Shown: positions 49,968 through 61,697 of the stretch, piece by piece
Position numbering within the stretch: position 1 is the stretch's first letter
How the letters are laid out: the number at the start of each line of letters is the position of its first letter
DNA from: Euborellia annulipes
Lineage: Eukaryota; Arthropoda; Insecta; Dermaptera; Anisolabididae
Length of the DNA stretch: 64,000 nucleotides
Reading direction: 5' to 3'
Assembly (NCBI GenBank): GCA_023213315.1
Contig: JAKCPI010009427.1
Span: forward strand, 62,001-126,000
Notes under the pieces: model-generated
Databases searched by the model: none
What the model was told of the DNA's origin: nothing
What the model saw: the letters and a program-made list of their open reading frames with translations, nothing else
Position numbers and translations under genes: made by a program

Positions 49968-50851
49968 ATCATTTGTGATTGGTAGGAAAAAATTTAAGAT
50001 GTTGGGTTGAGGGCACTATTAACTCTTGGTGGGTATTGTTCCCTATTCTCTCTATTATGTTTTATACTATTATTTTAATAAATACATACTCAAAATGTCC
50101 GATTTTTTTCATGTTGAAAAATTGTTAGTACTCATAATATTTTTTATGCTAACTACCGGATTTCGGTTGAAAAATAGCCTAGTATATATTTATTAAATGA
50201 AAAGAAAAAAGAGTGGAAGTTGACAGAGACAAAATATTTCTCATTTTCTATGAATAAATAGTAATAAATAATAAGAATAAATATTTCAAATGGCAATTTT
50301 TTACCTTTCTTTAAAAATGTCATTATAATTAAAATAATAGCACAATTTCTGGCAGTAATTTTGTATAAAGGGAATTAAATATTTAATCATCTGATGTAAG
50401 GAGCTGTCTGTCTATAGAAATTATCTTTTGACTTAAATCATTTATCATTTGAAGAGATTATTAAGATTTTTAATAAATGCCCAGTAATTTATTCACATTA
50501 TTTGTAAGATTTATTGATTAGTGGGATCAGACTCGTGGTCCTTCCATGAATTGAAGCTCGGATCTCTGACAAATCCGGGGCAAGCCATAGCGTGCTGACC
50601 CGAGAACTCAACACTTGAACATCCCATCAAACACTCACGTGATAGTATTTAAAGGCACAACTAGGCCAGTTAAAATAAATATGAGGTATATTCTTTAATG
50701 TTTTCATCAAACAATTTTTAATACTCCGGATTTGTTTTATTAGTATTTGAATTAAACCGGAAGAAAAGTAGCCGAAACTTTGTATTTTATACAAATAAAG
50801 AGAGTTTACACGAAATCATTAATTTTATGTAATAGTAGCTTCCAAAATATT

Positions 50852-51063
50852 CCTCTTCTTATAACTTCGCCTTAAATCCCGGAGTAGGGGGGGGGGACCG
50901 GGAAGGAAAAAAACAGGCCGGCCCGTCGCACGGTCTGACACTTGTTGAAAATATAGAAGGGAAAAAAGAGACTGACATGCAAAGAACTGAAGTACTGCCA
51001 GTCCTAGTTAGAGCAGCTCGTGGTCACCATCCACGTACCCACAAGATGTGGCCTCCTGAGCTA
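50852..51063 (-). mobile_element. SINE S1, complete, 16-bp TSD
   Basis: Same element as 20675-20866. Target duplication TAGCTTCCAAAATATT / TAGCTCCCAAAATATT (15 of 16; 50836-50851, 51064-51079). The head on the minus strand reads TAGCTCAGGAGGCC, a clear A box. Confidence 0.8.
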
Positions 51064-51080
51064 TAGCTCCCAAAATATTA

Positions 51081-51430
51081 GTAAAATTATTTAGCCTATG
51101 TGAGGTTTCACTAAGTTATAAATGAAAGAAATATTGAATTTCTAACTCGATATATTTCGCGCTATTAACCCATCTTCAGGAGTACATGTGACTGAGTGAA
51201 TAAAAGAGAATAGATGCTACCCCCTCCATAGGCAACCCTAGTCTCAAGCAAACATTCACAAATTTCCCCACTCCTATCTAAGCCTGCCTGGTAGCATCTA
51301 TTCTCTTTTATTCACTCAGTCACATGTACTCCTGAAGATGGGTTAATAGCCCGAAATATATCGAGTTAGAAATTCAATATTTCTTTCATTTATAACTTAG
51401 TGAAACCTCACATAGGCTAAATAATTTTAC
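51081..51430. repeat. 350-bp foldback with hammerhead-like cores in both arms
   Basis: The left arm GTAAAATTATTTAGCCTATG and its complement at the right edge enclose mirrored arms. Centre about 51256. The right arm has ACTC, CTGAAGA (51332-51338), a GGG...CCC hairpin, GAAA (51353-51356), then ATC and GAGT (51363-51366). Confidence 0.75.
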
Positions 51431-51669
51431 TTATAAATATGTTTCACGGAAAACCTACACCACTTTTCCTCCAAACCCAAAATATTATTTTATTTGAATC
51501 AACCATTTTAAAATTCCCTTTTTTATATAAAACTCTTTAAACGATTTTTCTCTGCATCTTTTTTTCTTTTGATATCTATTTTCAAGTTTGATGTATTTTG
51601 TATTTAGTCATTTATGCTGGTCAAGTTATTTACATAGAAGAAACTAGGTCTCAAAAAAAGTTTTCAGAA

Positions 51670-51964
51670 ATATATAATGGAGTGAATGTATTGCGATCAT
51701 GTCGAAAATTCGAAGTCAAGAATTTGATGGAAATACAAATTGTCCATCTGTGTGTGGACATTTTTAAGAATGAAGGAAATGAGCTACTAGGTTAAAATTT
51801 TATATTTCAGTTAGGCACCCCCTGAGGGGTGAAAGCAAGCTTTTGAACAAAATCGGCCAAAAAGTAATAGTACTTTTTTAGTTCTTTTCTATTTTCTCAA
51901 AATTGGCTCTATCGATTTTTATTAAAATTGATAAATCAACTATTATTTAAATACTCTTTAAAAC
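51670..51964 (-). repeat. R1 fragment
   Basis: From the ATTGCGATCATGTCGAAAAT region to AATACTCTTTAAA. Module and X-box region absent. Confidence 0.65.
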
Positions 51965-52133
51965 CCCAGGCCAGACTTAGTATGTCTAACTGAAAAGTAT
52001 TTGATATTGAAAAGGTATAGGTAATAAGACGTCTACCTTGTTAGAATGTTTCTCAGTGTTGGGGTGGTTGAAGGGGGAGGGAGATAAGAGCCCATTGCCT
52101 AGGGGCGACAAATGTCTAAATCCGCCCTTGGAA

Positions 52134-52420
52134 CCAATCCCTATGGGGATTTGCATGTTAATTTCGATTCAAAAGGGAACTTTTTACACCATTTAAAAAA
52201 AAATTCCAATTCTTACCGTATGAAATTTTATATTTATTCTCTATTGTGTATAAAATATCCAAATATAAAATTAAAATTATGAAATGCAAGTGGTCATGTT
52301 TGGAACTAAGGTGCTATGAGAAAGTAAATATATCTCCACACCAAAAAATCTGGTGTGAGAGCACAGTACATTACTTTCTCTTACCGAAGGTGCTGTGCGA
52401 CCATCACACCAGAATTTTTA
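52134..52420 (+). repeat. Single copy of the 455-bp unit, with module
   Basis: CCCTATGGGGATTTGCATGT through AAGTGGTCATGTTTGGAACT and the module, related to 26026-26952. A hAT H1 right TIR (TCCGCCCTTG) ends at 52130 just before it. Confidence 0.6.
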
Positions 52421-52484
52421 TTAAAATATACTGTGCTCTGGTCAGGTGTTAAGCTTTTGTCAGAAAGAGATCCTATATTCAATT

Positions 52485-52557
52485 TTTCAGGAGGTCCACG
52501 ACCTGATCAATAAATGCCACAAATTGATTACATCTTTTTTAAATTGTTTAATCGATT
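52485..52557 (+). other. Exon-like segment, unproven
   Basis: CAATTTTTCAG (ending 52490) is a good acceptor. The frame after it reads EVHDLINKCHKLITSFLNCL then ID and a stop. An AATAAA at about 52508 lies within it. No donor partner was found. It could be a chance terminal exon. Confidence 0.2.
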
Positions 52558-53547
52558 AGTATAAAAATAAAAATAAAAGTAGCTGATTCATTTTAAATTT
52601 TGACTAATTTATTTTCTATTAAATTTAATGTTTCGTTTACTCATTTTGTGTTCTTCTTCAATAATATTATAATTCAGAAAAATAAACTTCAGATCTCTAT
52701 TTATAAGAATGTAATTTGTATCTAATTTTAACCCGCAAAAGGCAATTTAAAAAAGGCGAAACGTATCTTTAATAGTACAAAAATGTATTATTAATGCTAA
52801 CTAATACCTATAATTTGTCTATAGTTACACTATATTAATAAGATAGAATGAATTAATAAAAACTAATATAATTTCTAAATATATTTAATAATGAGGGTTT
52901 GTTAATTTTAGAATTATTGATCCATATTACATGCAATTATTTTCAAGATTTTAAAAGGGGTTATTAAATAATGTTAATCGATAAACTTGTTTATTTCTGT
53001 TCTAATGTATAATGAATGAAATTTAAAATACGACATTTTAATAAATTAATTGTAGTGAAGGTCAAATTTTTATATTCATTCTATCTTTCATTTTTATTAA
53101 TTTTTCTTTTTTTTTTTTATAAATATAGAAAGAGAAAGAGTAATTTATTTTCAAATGAACTTGCTAAGTTCAGAATTGATACTAATCAAAATAAAAGTAA
53201 ATATTTCCAGTATTTTCTAGATGAAAAAAGATTAATTTAAATTAAAATTCCTATAAATACTATGCCATTTAGATTATTATATTTGATATACTAGGTAAAA
53301 AATTTCATTATGCATAAATTTATAAATTTTTGTTAATATTCTTTCTCAAATGCATAACTCGGAGAGGGGGTCACAAAGTTTCTAAAGGGTAAAAAAAAAA
53401 AATAATATGTCAAGAAAATGAATGTAGCTATAGACAAAAATTCAAGATACATTTGGGCCCAAATGAATGAAAAATTGGAGAGGGGTAGAGGCACCATAAA
53501 AAAGGGTAAGATAAAATTTGCAAATTTTATTAAGCGAGAGGATTTTA

Positions 53548-54362
53548 CAAAAAATCTGGTGTGACTGGCGCACAGCACACAACTTTCTCTTACCCTTCGG
53601 TAAGAGAAAGTTGTGTACCGTGCTTGTCCATACAAAAATTCATAAGAATTGGAAAAATCTTTTTAAAATATGTAAAAAGTTCCAAAAGGGACCCCCCTTT
53701 TAAATCGAAATTTACATACAAATCCCCATAGGAATTTAACATTGGCTTTATGGAAGGAAGAGCCGGAAAATGAATTTGAAAAGTCTGAAATACATCAGTA
53801 AATTGAACTTCAAACAATTTTCGCAAAAAATTTTACTGATATACTTTTTAAAGGGCATATAAAAAATAGTTGATTTATATGAATTTTAATCTAAAAAGAA
53901 AAAGATTTATATTCTGTTGTCATGACAACCATTTCTCCTATCTTTCCTATAAAGAACAAGAGTAAAGTGTGCTTCAAAAGATTTCAAGGGCAAAATGAGA
54001 ATATGCATTTTAAAGAGCATGTAAAAAATAATTGATTTATGAATTTTAAACAAAATCGATGGAGCGAATTTTGAGTAAATCGAAAAAAACTGAAAAAGTA
54101 CATCAGTAAAGTACTAGTACTTTTTGGCCGATTTTGTTTAAAAGCTTATTTTCACGACTACAGGAGGTGCCTAACTTAAATATAAAATGTCCACATACAC
54201 ACATACACACACATACAGACTAATTTGCGGGACTCACTTTTTTGGACTAAGGGGACCTTTAAACATGTATATCCATTTAAATTTCGACATCGAATTTTTG
54301 ACATGATTGCCAATACTTTCTCTTTATATATATTCCATATATAGGATAAGAGAAAGTAAAAA
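53548..54362 (+). repeat. R1 copy with module and inserted 455-unit fragment
   Basis: Module at 53548-53630, an inverted piece of the 455-bp unit at 53625-53760, then R1 body to AGGATAAGAGAAAGTAAA. Confidence 0.7.
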
Positions 54363-54771
54363 AGGCAAACGATATCGAATTCATGGACCTCACAATTATT
54401 AGTATTATAGAATACATCGAAAATTTTTTTTAATATAATCAAGTGTTTATGCAAAGATTTTTATTCAATGCTGTCCCATAGTAATCAAAAATTAGTATAG
54501 AATTTAAACGATTTGATTTTTTTAATGTTTAATATAAATATTTGACAAAATTACAGGAACGCCTGCAATATTAAGACAAGCAACCGAACAAGCAGATCTT
54601 ATTAGCGGTTGCCTAGCATCATGATCCGAAGGGGCTACAGATAATTTTATTATTTTTGGGGAAAAATTTTTTATCGCTTCACGCCCTTCTTAGGCAGGAA
54701 GTTCGGAAGTATTGGTAAAATTTTCTTTATAGAAAAAAAAAAAGAATTTAATATATTGCAATACTTTAAAT

Positions 54772-55019
54772 GGACCCTGTTATGTAATGGTGTGTCAAAG
54801 ACCAAAAAATTCAAAATTGAGTTAAGCACGGAATATTGTTTCAAATGCTTTAATTAATAGTATTTTTTATAAAATATGTCCTAAAAAATTTATATTTAAT
54901 ATTACTTGCACAATTGACAAGAAAAATTATATATATTCCAATGTAAACAAAAAACTTTATTGTTGATTTTCTCAAAACTCGATGTTTGGTCTTTGACACA
55001 CCATTGCATAACAGGGTCC
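54772..55019. mobile_element. 248-bp MITE, deletion derivative of the 48-kb element
   Basis: TIRs GGACCCTGTTATGTAATGGT / ACCATTGCATAACAGGGTCC, AAAT on both flanks. About 100 bases at each end match 48023-49238 (for example GGAATATTGTTTCAAATGCT) while the interior is missing. Confidence 0.75.
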
Positions 55020-55498
55020 AAATATAAATTAAATAAATTCATTTTAAGATTCTGTAAAAAAATAGATTTCTTTTTTACTATGCGGATTACATATCCATTT
55101 GGCTAGCTAAAATATAATAGATAATTTTGATATGAAATTCCATTTTGAGTAATAACCATAGAAGAGTTAGGTCATCAGAGACGCAAAGGTGTCCTTTCTT
55201 AACAAGGAGAAAAGACGAATCCTGACTATTTAGATACGTAATGATGTCATATAGGAACATATCTATACTATACTATATTGTTAGGGGCTTATTATTAGTA
55301 GTTTTCATTCCCAGTGAATGCAATTTTCTAGAATAGATTCATTAAATAGAAATAAGAATTAAAAATCAAATATAATAACTTAAAAAAATGATACTCTTCA
55401 AATTTAAAAATCTCGTCAAAACCTCAATTTAAAGTTTCGAATGGATAACAAACTATGTACTCAGGGGCGTAGCGAAGGCTAAAAATATTTTTATAATA

Positions 55499-56066
55499 TA
55501 AAAATCTGGTGTGACTGGTCGCACAGACACAACTTTCTCTTAACTTCGGTATTTGAAAGTTGTGTTCTGTGCTTGTCACACCAGACTTTTTGTGTAGACA
55601 TATATATTTAATTTCCGCCGATATATTAGAATTCAAGATGTAATATTTATAAACATGGGAAAATATTTTATATTTTGTTACCATGGCAACCATTTCTCCT
55701 ATCTTTCCTATGAAGTACAAGAGTAAAGTATTTTGAGAGCAAAATGAGAATATATATGTTAAACAGCATCTAAAAAATAATTGATTTTTAAATTTCAATC
55801 AAAATTGTTAGTAAATCAAAAAAAAAAAAAAAAAACTGAATAAGTACATCAGTAAAGTAATAGTACTTTTTGGCCGATTTTGTTTAAAAGTTTATTTTCA
55901 AGCTCCAGAGATGTGTCTAACTTAAATATCAAATTTCAACCTCGTAGCTCAATTCCTTCATGCTTAAAAATGAACACACATACACAGACAGACAGACCAT
56001 GTTGCAAAAACCATTTTTTTGGACTCAGGGGATCTCAAAACGTGTATATCCATCAAAATCTCAAGA
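55499..56066 (+). repeat. R1 copy with module, terminus lost
   Basis: Module, X-box-like GTTACCATGGCAAC at 55677-55690, body. It stops at CCATCAAAATCTCAAG before the terminal hairpin. A CAGGGGCGTAGCGAAGG hAT-like end at 55463 precedes it. Confidence 0.7.
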
Positions 56067-56243
56067 TAAAATAGAAAATAAAATAGAAAATTTGTCAACT
56101 TGGACTGCCATGGAAGAAATTTGCCAATTTGAGCAAAAATGGAAATAAAATTTTGCAGAATTTTCAAATTTCCTATTTTTCCATTTCCAATTAATTAGAG
56201 TAATTTCACAAAAAAGTAAAATCTCATTTAAAACCATTGGAGA

Positions 56244-56498
56244 CAAGGGCGGATCCAGAGGTGTTTCTCGGGGAGTAATCTGGTGTGACTCGTCGCACAG
56301 CACACTATTTTTTTTTAATTTCGGTAATTTAAAAGCGCATTCTGTACTTGTTTGCCAGAATATAAATACACATCAAATTTTTAAGTATTAATTTTTAAAA
56401 ATTTTACATTAAAAATAAATTTTTTGCGAAAAAAAGGTATTTTTTTCGAATCTGGGGGGGGGGTAATTACCCCCTTTACCCCCCTGTATCCGCCCTTG
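56244..56498 (+). mobile_element. hAT MITE H1, complete
   Basis: TIRs CAAGGGCGGATCC / TATCCGCCCTTG. Perfect TSD ATTGGAGA at 56236-56243 and 56499-56506. Contains the TCTGGTGTGACTCGTCGCAC module half. Confidence 0.9.
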
Positions 56499-56929
56499 AT
56501 TGGAGATCTATAAAATGGCACAAGAGTTTTATAAAATTAAGGATATAATCATAAAATTCTTTAAGATTTTATTTAAGTGAAAATATTTCATTGCTTTTAT
56601 ATGTAATTCAAAAAAATAAATAAATAAAATAACTATGCGAGGCGCATATTTTTATTTTACATCTTATTTGAGCACAAGAAATGCAATACGCATTTTTTTG
56701 GATGAAATTTAATATTTAAAAAAGAATTTTAAAATAATATGTATGCTTTAATTTATAAAGAGAAGATACGGTGGTGGGAATGTTAACTTGAAGCAATCGA
56801 TTGGGTTTTGAACCGAAACAAAAACATCATAGTGACGCCATCTCTTAGAGGATCTTTTAGTTAATGTAAACATTTAGCTGGATTATAATATATTGGATTA
56901 AGGACCGCTTTCTCATGAAATAAATTTTT

Positions 56930-57185
56930 CGTCTGGGACGGGATGCGATCTAGTGACCTTTGGTACAAATACTGATACTATTTGCATCACTCACACAAAG
57001 AGTTGAAATATGCATCAAATGTTTATATACTTTTTGAAATAAATCAAAAAAAGGTGTTGTTTTTTAAACACTCACACTTTTTTCACGTTCACATGTGTGT
57101 ACACATGTACACAGTCTTTTCGCCAACTTAGACCATGTAAGACATTATACGATAACCGTTATGAATAATTATATATTATATGGTA
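56930..57185. repeat. tRNA-like remnant and repeat C copy
   Basis: 56935-57000 has a weak minus-strand tRNA-like B box. 57068-57185 (ACACAGTCTTTTCGCCAACTTAGACCAT) is the third copy of the body seen at 2125-2285 and 63400-63560. Confidence 0.35.
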
Positions 57186-57701
57186 ACAAGAGAGAACTCT
57201 GATATTTTTTTTATCTTCTTGAAGAGAGAGAAGGAAAAAAGGAAGACCCGAATTATTACGATTATTTAAAACTAAAAAGGCATGTTAATATTTATTCTAG
57301 GTATATAAAGAGATTGCGTGTTCATTGAAAAATTGAAAAATAAACCTTTTATAAAAATATTTAATAGTAATTTACCTGAGATATTGAACTACTTTCGGAT
57401 TTCAATCGGTTGAACACTTCATTAATATTTTCTTAAAAGTTGATTGAGGCCTAAAAAAAATCATTTAATTTATAAAGGTAAATAATTTTAGTTGATTTCT
57501 AATTTAAATTTGCTTACATTTCAAATTTTGTTTAAAAATGCATTCAATATTTGAGATTAATATTTTCTTGTCCAAAAATCTAAGTCAATCATTAGTTCAC
57601 TGGTTTTCCATTTCTCTTTATTGCTAGGTCAGTGAATAGTCATAGATTGAAGTGGCAAATTTTCTTTTTAATAATATCCGGAATTTTCAGATTGAGTTCT
57701 T

Positions 57702-58788
57702 TTATAAAAGTTGTTTAGTGCAGTTAAACAATAAAAGTTGTTGGTTTTGAAACAGGCCTCCGCATCTCCCCTTATAGCCTGCCGAACCTCCCTCAGGACA
57801 AAAATAAATTGCAAGATGTTGAAATATTTGGATCTTGATCGATCTGGAAATAAAAACAATAGATTATTGGATTTATTATTGTATTTAAAATTAATTATAC
57901 GAACTTACTTCTTTCGATTTTCGATCGGTCCAAATTAACAAAGTCTTAAATAAGATCCGAAAAACTTTTTTTCGTCATAGTATATGTCCACTTTCAATTA
58001 GCAGGGTCAAAAGAAGAATATCAGCATATATTTTCAATATATCATCTATTATTTTCTCTTAAGTTTCTTTAATTCTCCATTGTTGTAAAGATTTTGAGAT
58101 TGAAAGGAATTGTTATTGGAATCTTGAAATAACTCCTATAACTTTTAGTTTAATTTTTGGTAGTTTTTAAGATTTTAGCTGTTGACAAATAGGAAAATAA
58201 TAATTATTAATTTTTATAGAAATAATTTTTTTACAGTTCTAATATGAAAAATTACCTAAAAAATCTTTTATATCCATGAAGGCTACAGAAATATGACCCC
58301 ACAAACCAACGGACCCCTAAAAACAAAATAAATTTTTATTTGAGAACTCATCAAATTAATTAAAGAATTTGACAAAATAACCTACTGGAAAATTGGCTGT
58401 TATATTGATTGAATCTCTTCAATCTTATTCAACGACTACTGTGAAATTTTTCTTGAGACATTATACTGTAGTTTCTAGCTTAGTGATGTCCTTTCCTTTG
58501 GAGTCAAAAAAATTCTTTTCTCTAAAAAAAAGGAAAAAATCATTAAAAATTTATTATTATTTGAGAGAATCTTATTATATAGAGGTTAAAATTACTTACG
58601 AAAGGATCCAGTTGGTTATGCCCTGAAGAACCTCGACGATCTCAGCCCCCACTCCCACCCTAACCATCTAAAACAAAAAAGAAATAAACAATTAGTTTAT
58701 ATCATTGATTCTACGTAATATTTTATGAAAAAGAAAATTTCTTTAACTTACCCTGTAGACTGCTTCTTTCGGCTCAACGTGGGCTTCC
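57702..58788 (-). CDS. Three minus-strand exons that join in one frame (partial gene)
   Basis: Exons read 58788-58752, 58667-58600 and 57843-57702. The splice sites are strong: TTTTTTTAG|GG, AGG|GTAAGTT, GTTTTAG|AT, TTTC|GTAAGTAA and TTTCCAG|AT. With one partial codon at the left end, the first exon gives EAHVEPKEAVYR. It joins in phase 0 to MVRVGVGAEIVEVLQGITNW then IL, and the split codon TC|A continues into the third exon, which starts SIKIQIFQHLAIYFCPEGGS and ends in TAA at 57704-57702. Intron lengths are 84 and 756 bases. Frame agreement across both junctions is the main evidence for coding. No domain is recognised. The upstream exon is not identified (entry phase needs two bases), so the 5' end is open. 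A spliced non-coding RNA is the main alternative. Confidence 0.45.
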
Positions 58789-60072
58789 CTAAAAAAACTA
58801 ACCTAATCCCACACTATCTATGACCGGGACGGTCATCTAATTCTAAAATGAAGTTCCTCTTCTTTCTTGAGACGGTCGCGAACGCGAGCACTCCGCGGAA
58901 GGCAGGTAAGCCTTCATCAACATAAATCGCAAACGAAACGGAGGAAACGCGCCCACAGGCCCAAGGAAAGAATATAAGGGAAAAGAAATAAACACACACA
59001 CTCACACCTACACACTCAATTCACAGATCAATTAATCTCTGCCCACCTGCCTAATATCATTTCTAGCTAGCTAAAAAGAAGCAGAGTTAATTGATCTGAT
59101 ATTCATTCACGAGTTAGGAAGGAAGCCAAGCCAATACAATACTGAAGAACCCCCTTGATTGCTCATCTCAGAAACAGAATGACGTTGTTCAAGATGCATG
59201 CTGAAAAAAAAGAACCCTAAGCTAACAACATCCTATACGAACTCCTAACATCTTGAACATTAACTCACTCTGTCCTGAAACAACCAAGGCCCAGAACTCA
59301 GCACTGACCGACAGGGCCTCGGAGAAAGAGAAAACACTCTTTCTCTCAAATGCGCGAAAGAGGAAAACATACGATAGAGGAATTCTCCTATTTCCCTTGA
59401 ACAACGGTCAAAAGTGAAATGATCCTCTACTGGGAGCCCTGCCTAAACCTATAAGGGACGAACAACACCCTATGCCAGTTTTGAGGAATCAATTCACCTT
59501 TGAACGTTAATTCAAAAGAACATCAGAGAATTCCGACACAAAAGGCCTAGACCCCCCCCTCCCCATATAAATATAGTATATAAATGCGTGAGCGTAGAGA
59601 TTTTCTAATTATTAAGCGCCCATATAGAGACTCTATCAATTGCTAGCTAGATAATCTAATAAGAATTGCGCGTATTCTTAAAAAATAACATGCAGTTAGG
59701 AAACAGAAAAGAGATTCACTTATAATATACCCCATACACGCAAAACTTAAAACCTAATAATATCTAATAATAGCTAAAATAACAATACATGCACACTTTA
59801 ATTGTCTCATATGATGATGATGATCCATTCGATGGACAATGGACGGCAGTGAGTACTGTGCATAATCCACTTATTACCAATAGACAACCAACTTACAACC
59901 TTTTTTACATTGATCATTCACCCATCCATTGCCTTAGGAAACAGCAAACATAAAAGAAAGGGGCTCTGAAATGGGAAGAATTGTATTAATAACATCCTAT
60001 CCATGCACCTATCTCAAAATAACTTAATATATTTAGGCCGAATTGAGAAAATTAAAATAAATTTTGAAAATC
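58789..60072 (-). other. Non-repetitive transcribed-looking region between two minus-strand exon groups
   Basis: This is unusually free of the window's repeats and less AT-rich than average. It probably holds the 3' UTR of the 60.2 kb exon and the upstream part of the 58.8 kb exon series. A minus-strand frame at 59005-58814 (63 codons, starting MSVCVYFFSLIFFPWACG) and another at 59404-59222 exist, but neither has splice or start context that I can defend. A short GC-rich stretch at 58865-58905 (CGCGAACGCGAG) may be an exon. Confidence 0.35.
59797..59802 (-). terminator. Possible ATTAAA polyadenylation signal
   Basis: Minus-strand ATTAAA about 270 bases beyond the stop of the 60073-60248 exon. 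No AATAAA was seen closer. Confidence 0.25.
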
Positions 60073-60248
60073 CTAAATCTGTCTCACTCTACGCTCACGT
60101 AAATGTTCATACAGGCTTTTAATGTAGCTGCTAGACTCTGCAACCAGCTGTAGAGACTGCCTTGATGAGATCTCCCTTCGCTGGCGATGTCTAATTGGAG
60201 GCCGCTCTGGATTCATGATGTCGATTCTCGAAGGTGAATAGACGGCTT
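60073..60248 (-). CDS. Terminal coding exon of a minus-strand gene
   Basis: An acceptor (TTTTATTTTAG, reading on the minus strand) precedes an open frame of 57 codons ending in TAG at 60075-60073. Entry is phase 1 (two leading A bases). The product runs AVYSPSRIDIMNPERPPIRH, then an Arg-rich stretch (RQRREISSRQ), and ends SLYEHLRERRVRQI. It could begin a helical, basic C-terminus. An internal ATG at 60216 could alternatively be the start of a 47-residue protein if the exon is the first coding one. Downstream sequence to about 59790 looks like a 3' UTR with a variant signal ATTAAA (plus coordinates 59797-59802). The composition differs clearly from the surrounding AT-rich DNA. The family is not recognised. 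Confidence 0.5.
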
Positions 60249-60689
60249 CTAAAATAAAAAGAAAAGATATAAATTAATTTAATTAATTTTATATTAATTG
60301 TCACCTCTATTATGCATCTGTTCCAATTCTGATTTAAGAAAATAATGATTTTATTATTTTGTAAAAATGATTTGTAAATTTTGAAGAAATATCACTCGTT
60401 TGTAAAAAAAAAAAAAAATCATTCTAATAATCTAAAGCAACTTGATTTCCTATTGTTAAGAGATAATTTTTCTTAAAAGATTATTAATATTTGCTATAAA
60501 TCAATAAATATTTTGAATAAGTTAGTTTAATTATGGGGAATAGAAACAGGAATAATAATCTTGTGATTGACACTCCCCTTTCCTTAATCAATCTAACTAG
60601 TTTCAGATAATTAATATGCATATGTGTCTTATTAAGAAATATATATGTACACCACCTCACTTATCTTAAAAAATTACTAACTGAGTTAT

Positions 60690-61048
60690 AGTTTGTGAAA
60701 GAAAACGCTAAATTTATACGAATATTTTATTAGTTTACATGGTAATATTTTCAAATTTTTCGGAGACTCATCGGCACCTCCTTCAATGGATTTCACCTCT
60801 TTCACCAAGTTACAATTAAGACCCTTGGAAGCGACCATGTTATTCGTCTGGCAATTATACATCATTGTCATTATACATTATACAAAATGATGTGTATAAT
60901 TGCCAGACGAATAACATGGTTGCTTCCAAGCGTTTTAATTGTAAGGGGCATACGTGATGAAAGCCGATAGGTCTCTGAAATATTTGAAAATATTGCATTA
61001 TATACTAATAAAAAATTGCTGAAAATTTAGCCTTTTCTTTCACAAATA
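60690..61048. repeat. Foldback element
   Basis: Arms GTTTGTGAAAGAAAACGCTA and its complement at the right. Inner arms around GACGAATAACATGG. Centre near 60870. The 61-codon minus frame is an artefact. Confidence 0.7.
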
Positions 61049-61091
61049 AACCAACTACAGCAACACCTCTTAAGGAGAACTAATTTATAGT

Positions 61092-61353
61092 CAAGGGCAG
61101 ATACAGGGGGAAAGGGGGTAATTACCCCCCCCCCCTGAGATTTGAAATAAAATACTTTTTTTCGAAAAAAAAATTTATTTTTAATGTAAAATTTTAAAAA
61201 TTAATACTTAAAAATTTGATTTGTATTTATATTCTGGCAAACAAGTACAGAATGCGCCTTTAAATTACCGAAATTAAGAAAAAATTGTGTGCTGAGCGAC
61301 CAGTCACACCAGATTACCTCCCCCCCCGAGAAACACCTTTGGATCCGCCCTTG
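61092..61353 (-). mobile_element. hAT MITE H1, complete, reversed
   Basis: TIRs CAAGGGCAGAT / GATCCGCCCTTG. TSD TTTATAGT / GTTATAGT (7 of 8). Module half on the minus strand. Confidence 0.85.
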
Positions 61354-61548
61354 GTTATAGTATTTGTTAAAATAATACTAATTTTGTTTTTAATAAATAT
61401 CTCTCTACTGTATTTATTCTTAAGGCCAGTCAAAAGAAAAAAAAAAGAAAATTTAATTATAATATAATTTTTTATTATTATATTATAACAATTTGTATTA
61501 TTTTTCATTTGAGAAATTTAATTATAATATTGTAATTTTTTATAAGAA

Positions 61549-61697
61549 AAGATAGAACACAATGCTTTCCAATGAAAAAATTCTGAATTTGTTAGCCTCT
61601 TTAAAGGAGTGTCCCCTACCCGTAATCTGAATTAAGGATAGACTCAAACCACCCCAGGAAAGTTCTCTACCCATTGGAAAGCATTGTGTTCTATCTA
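61549..61697. mobile_element. 149-bp palindromic MITE
   Basis: TIR GATAGAACACAATGCTTTCC with a perfect complement at the right end. The inversion extends weakly into flanking AT-rich sequence. Family unknown. Confidence 0.6.

Noticed and set aside
55424..55798. 124-codon minus-strand frame, the longest in the window
   Set aside because: It lies antisense over an R1 copy and its hairpin module; similar frames arise in other R1 copies with stops.
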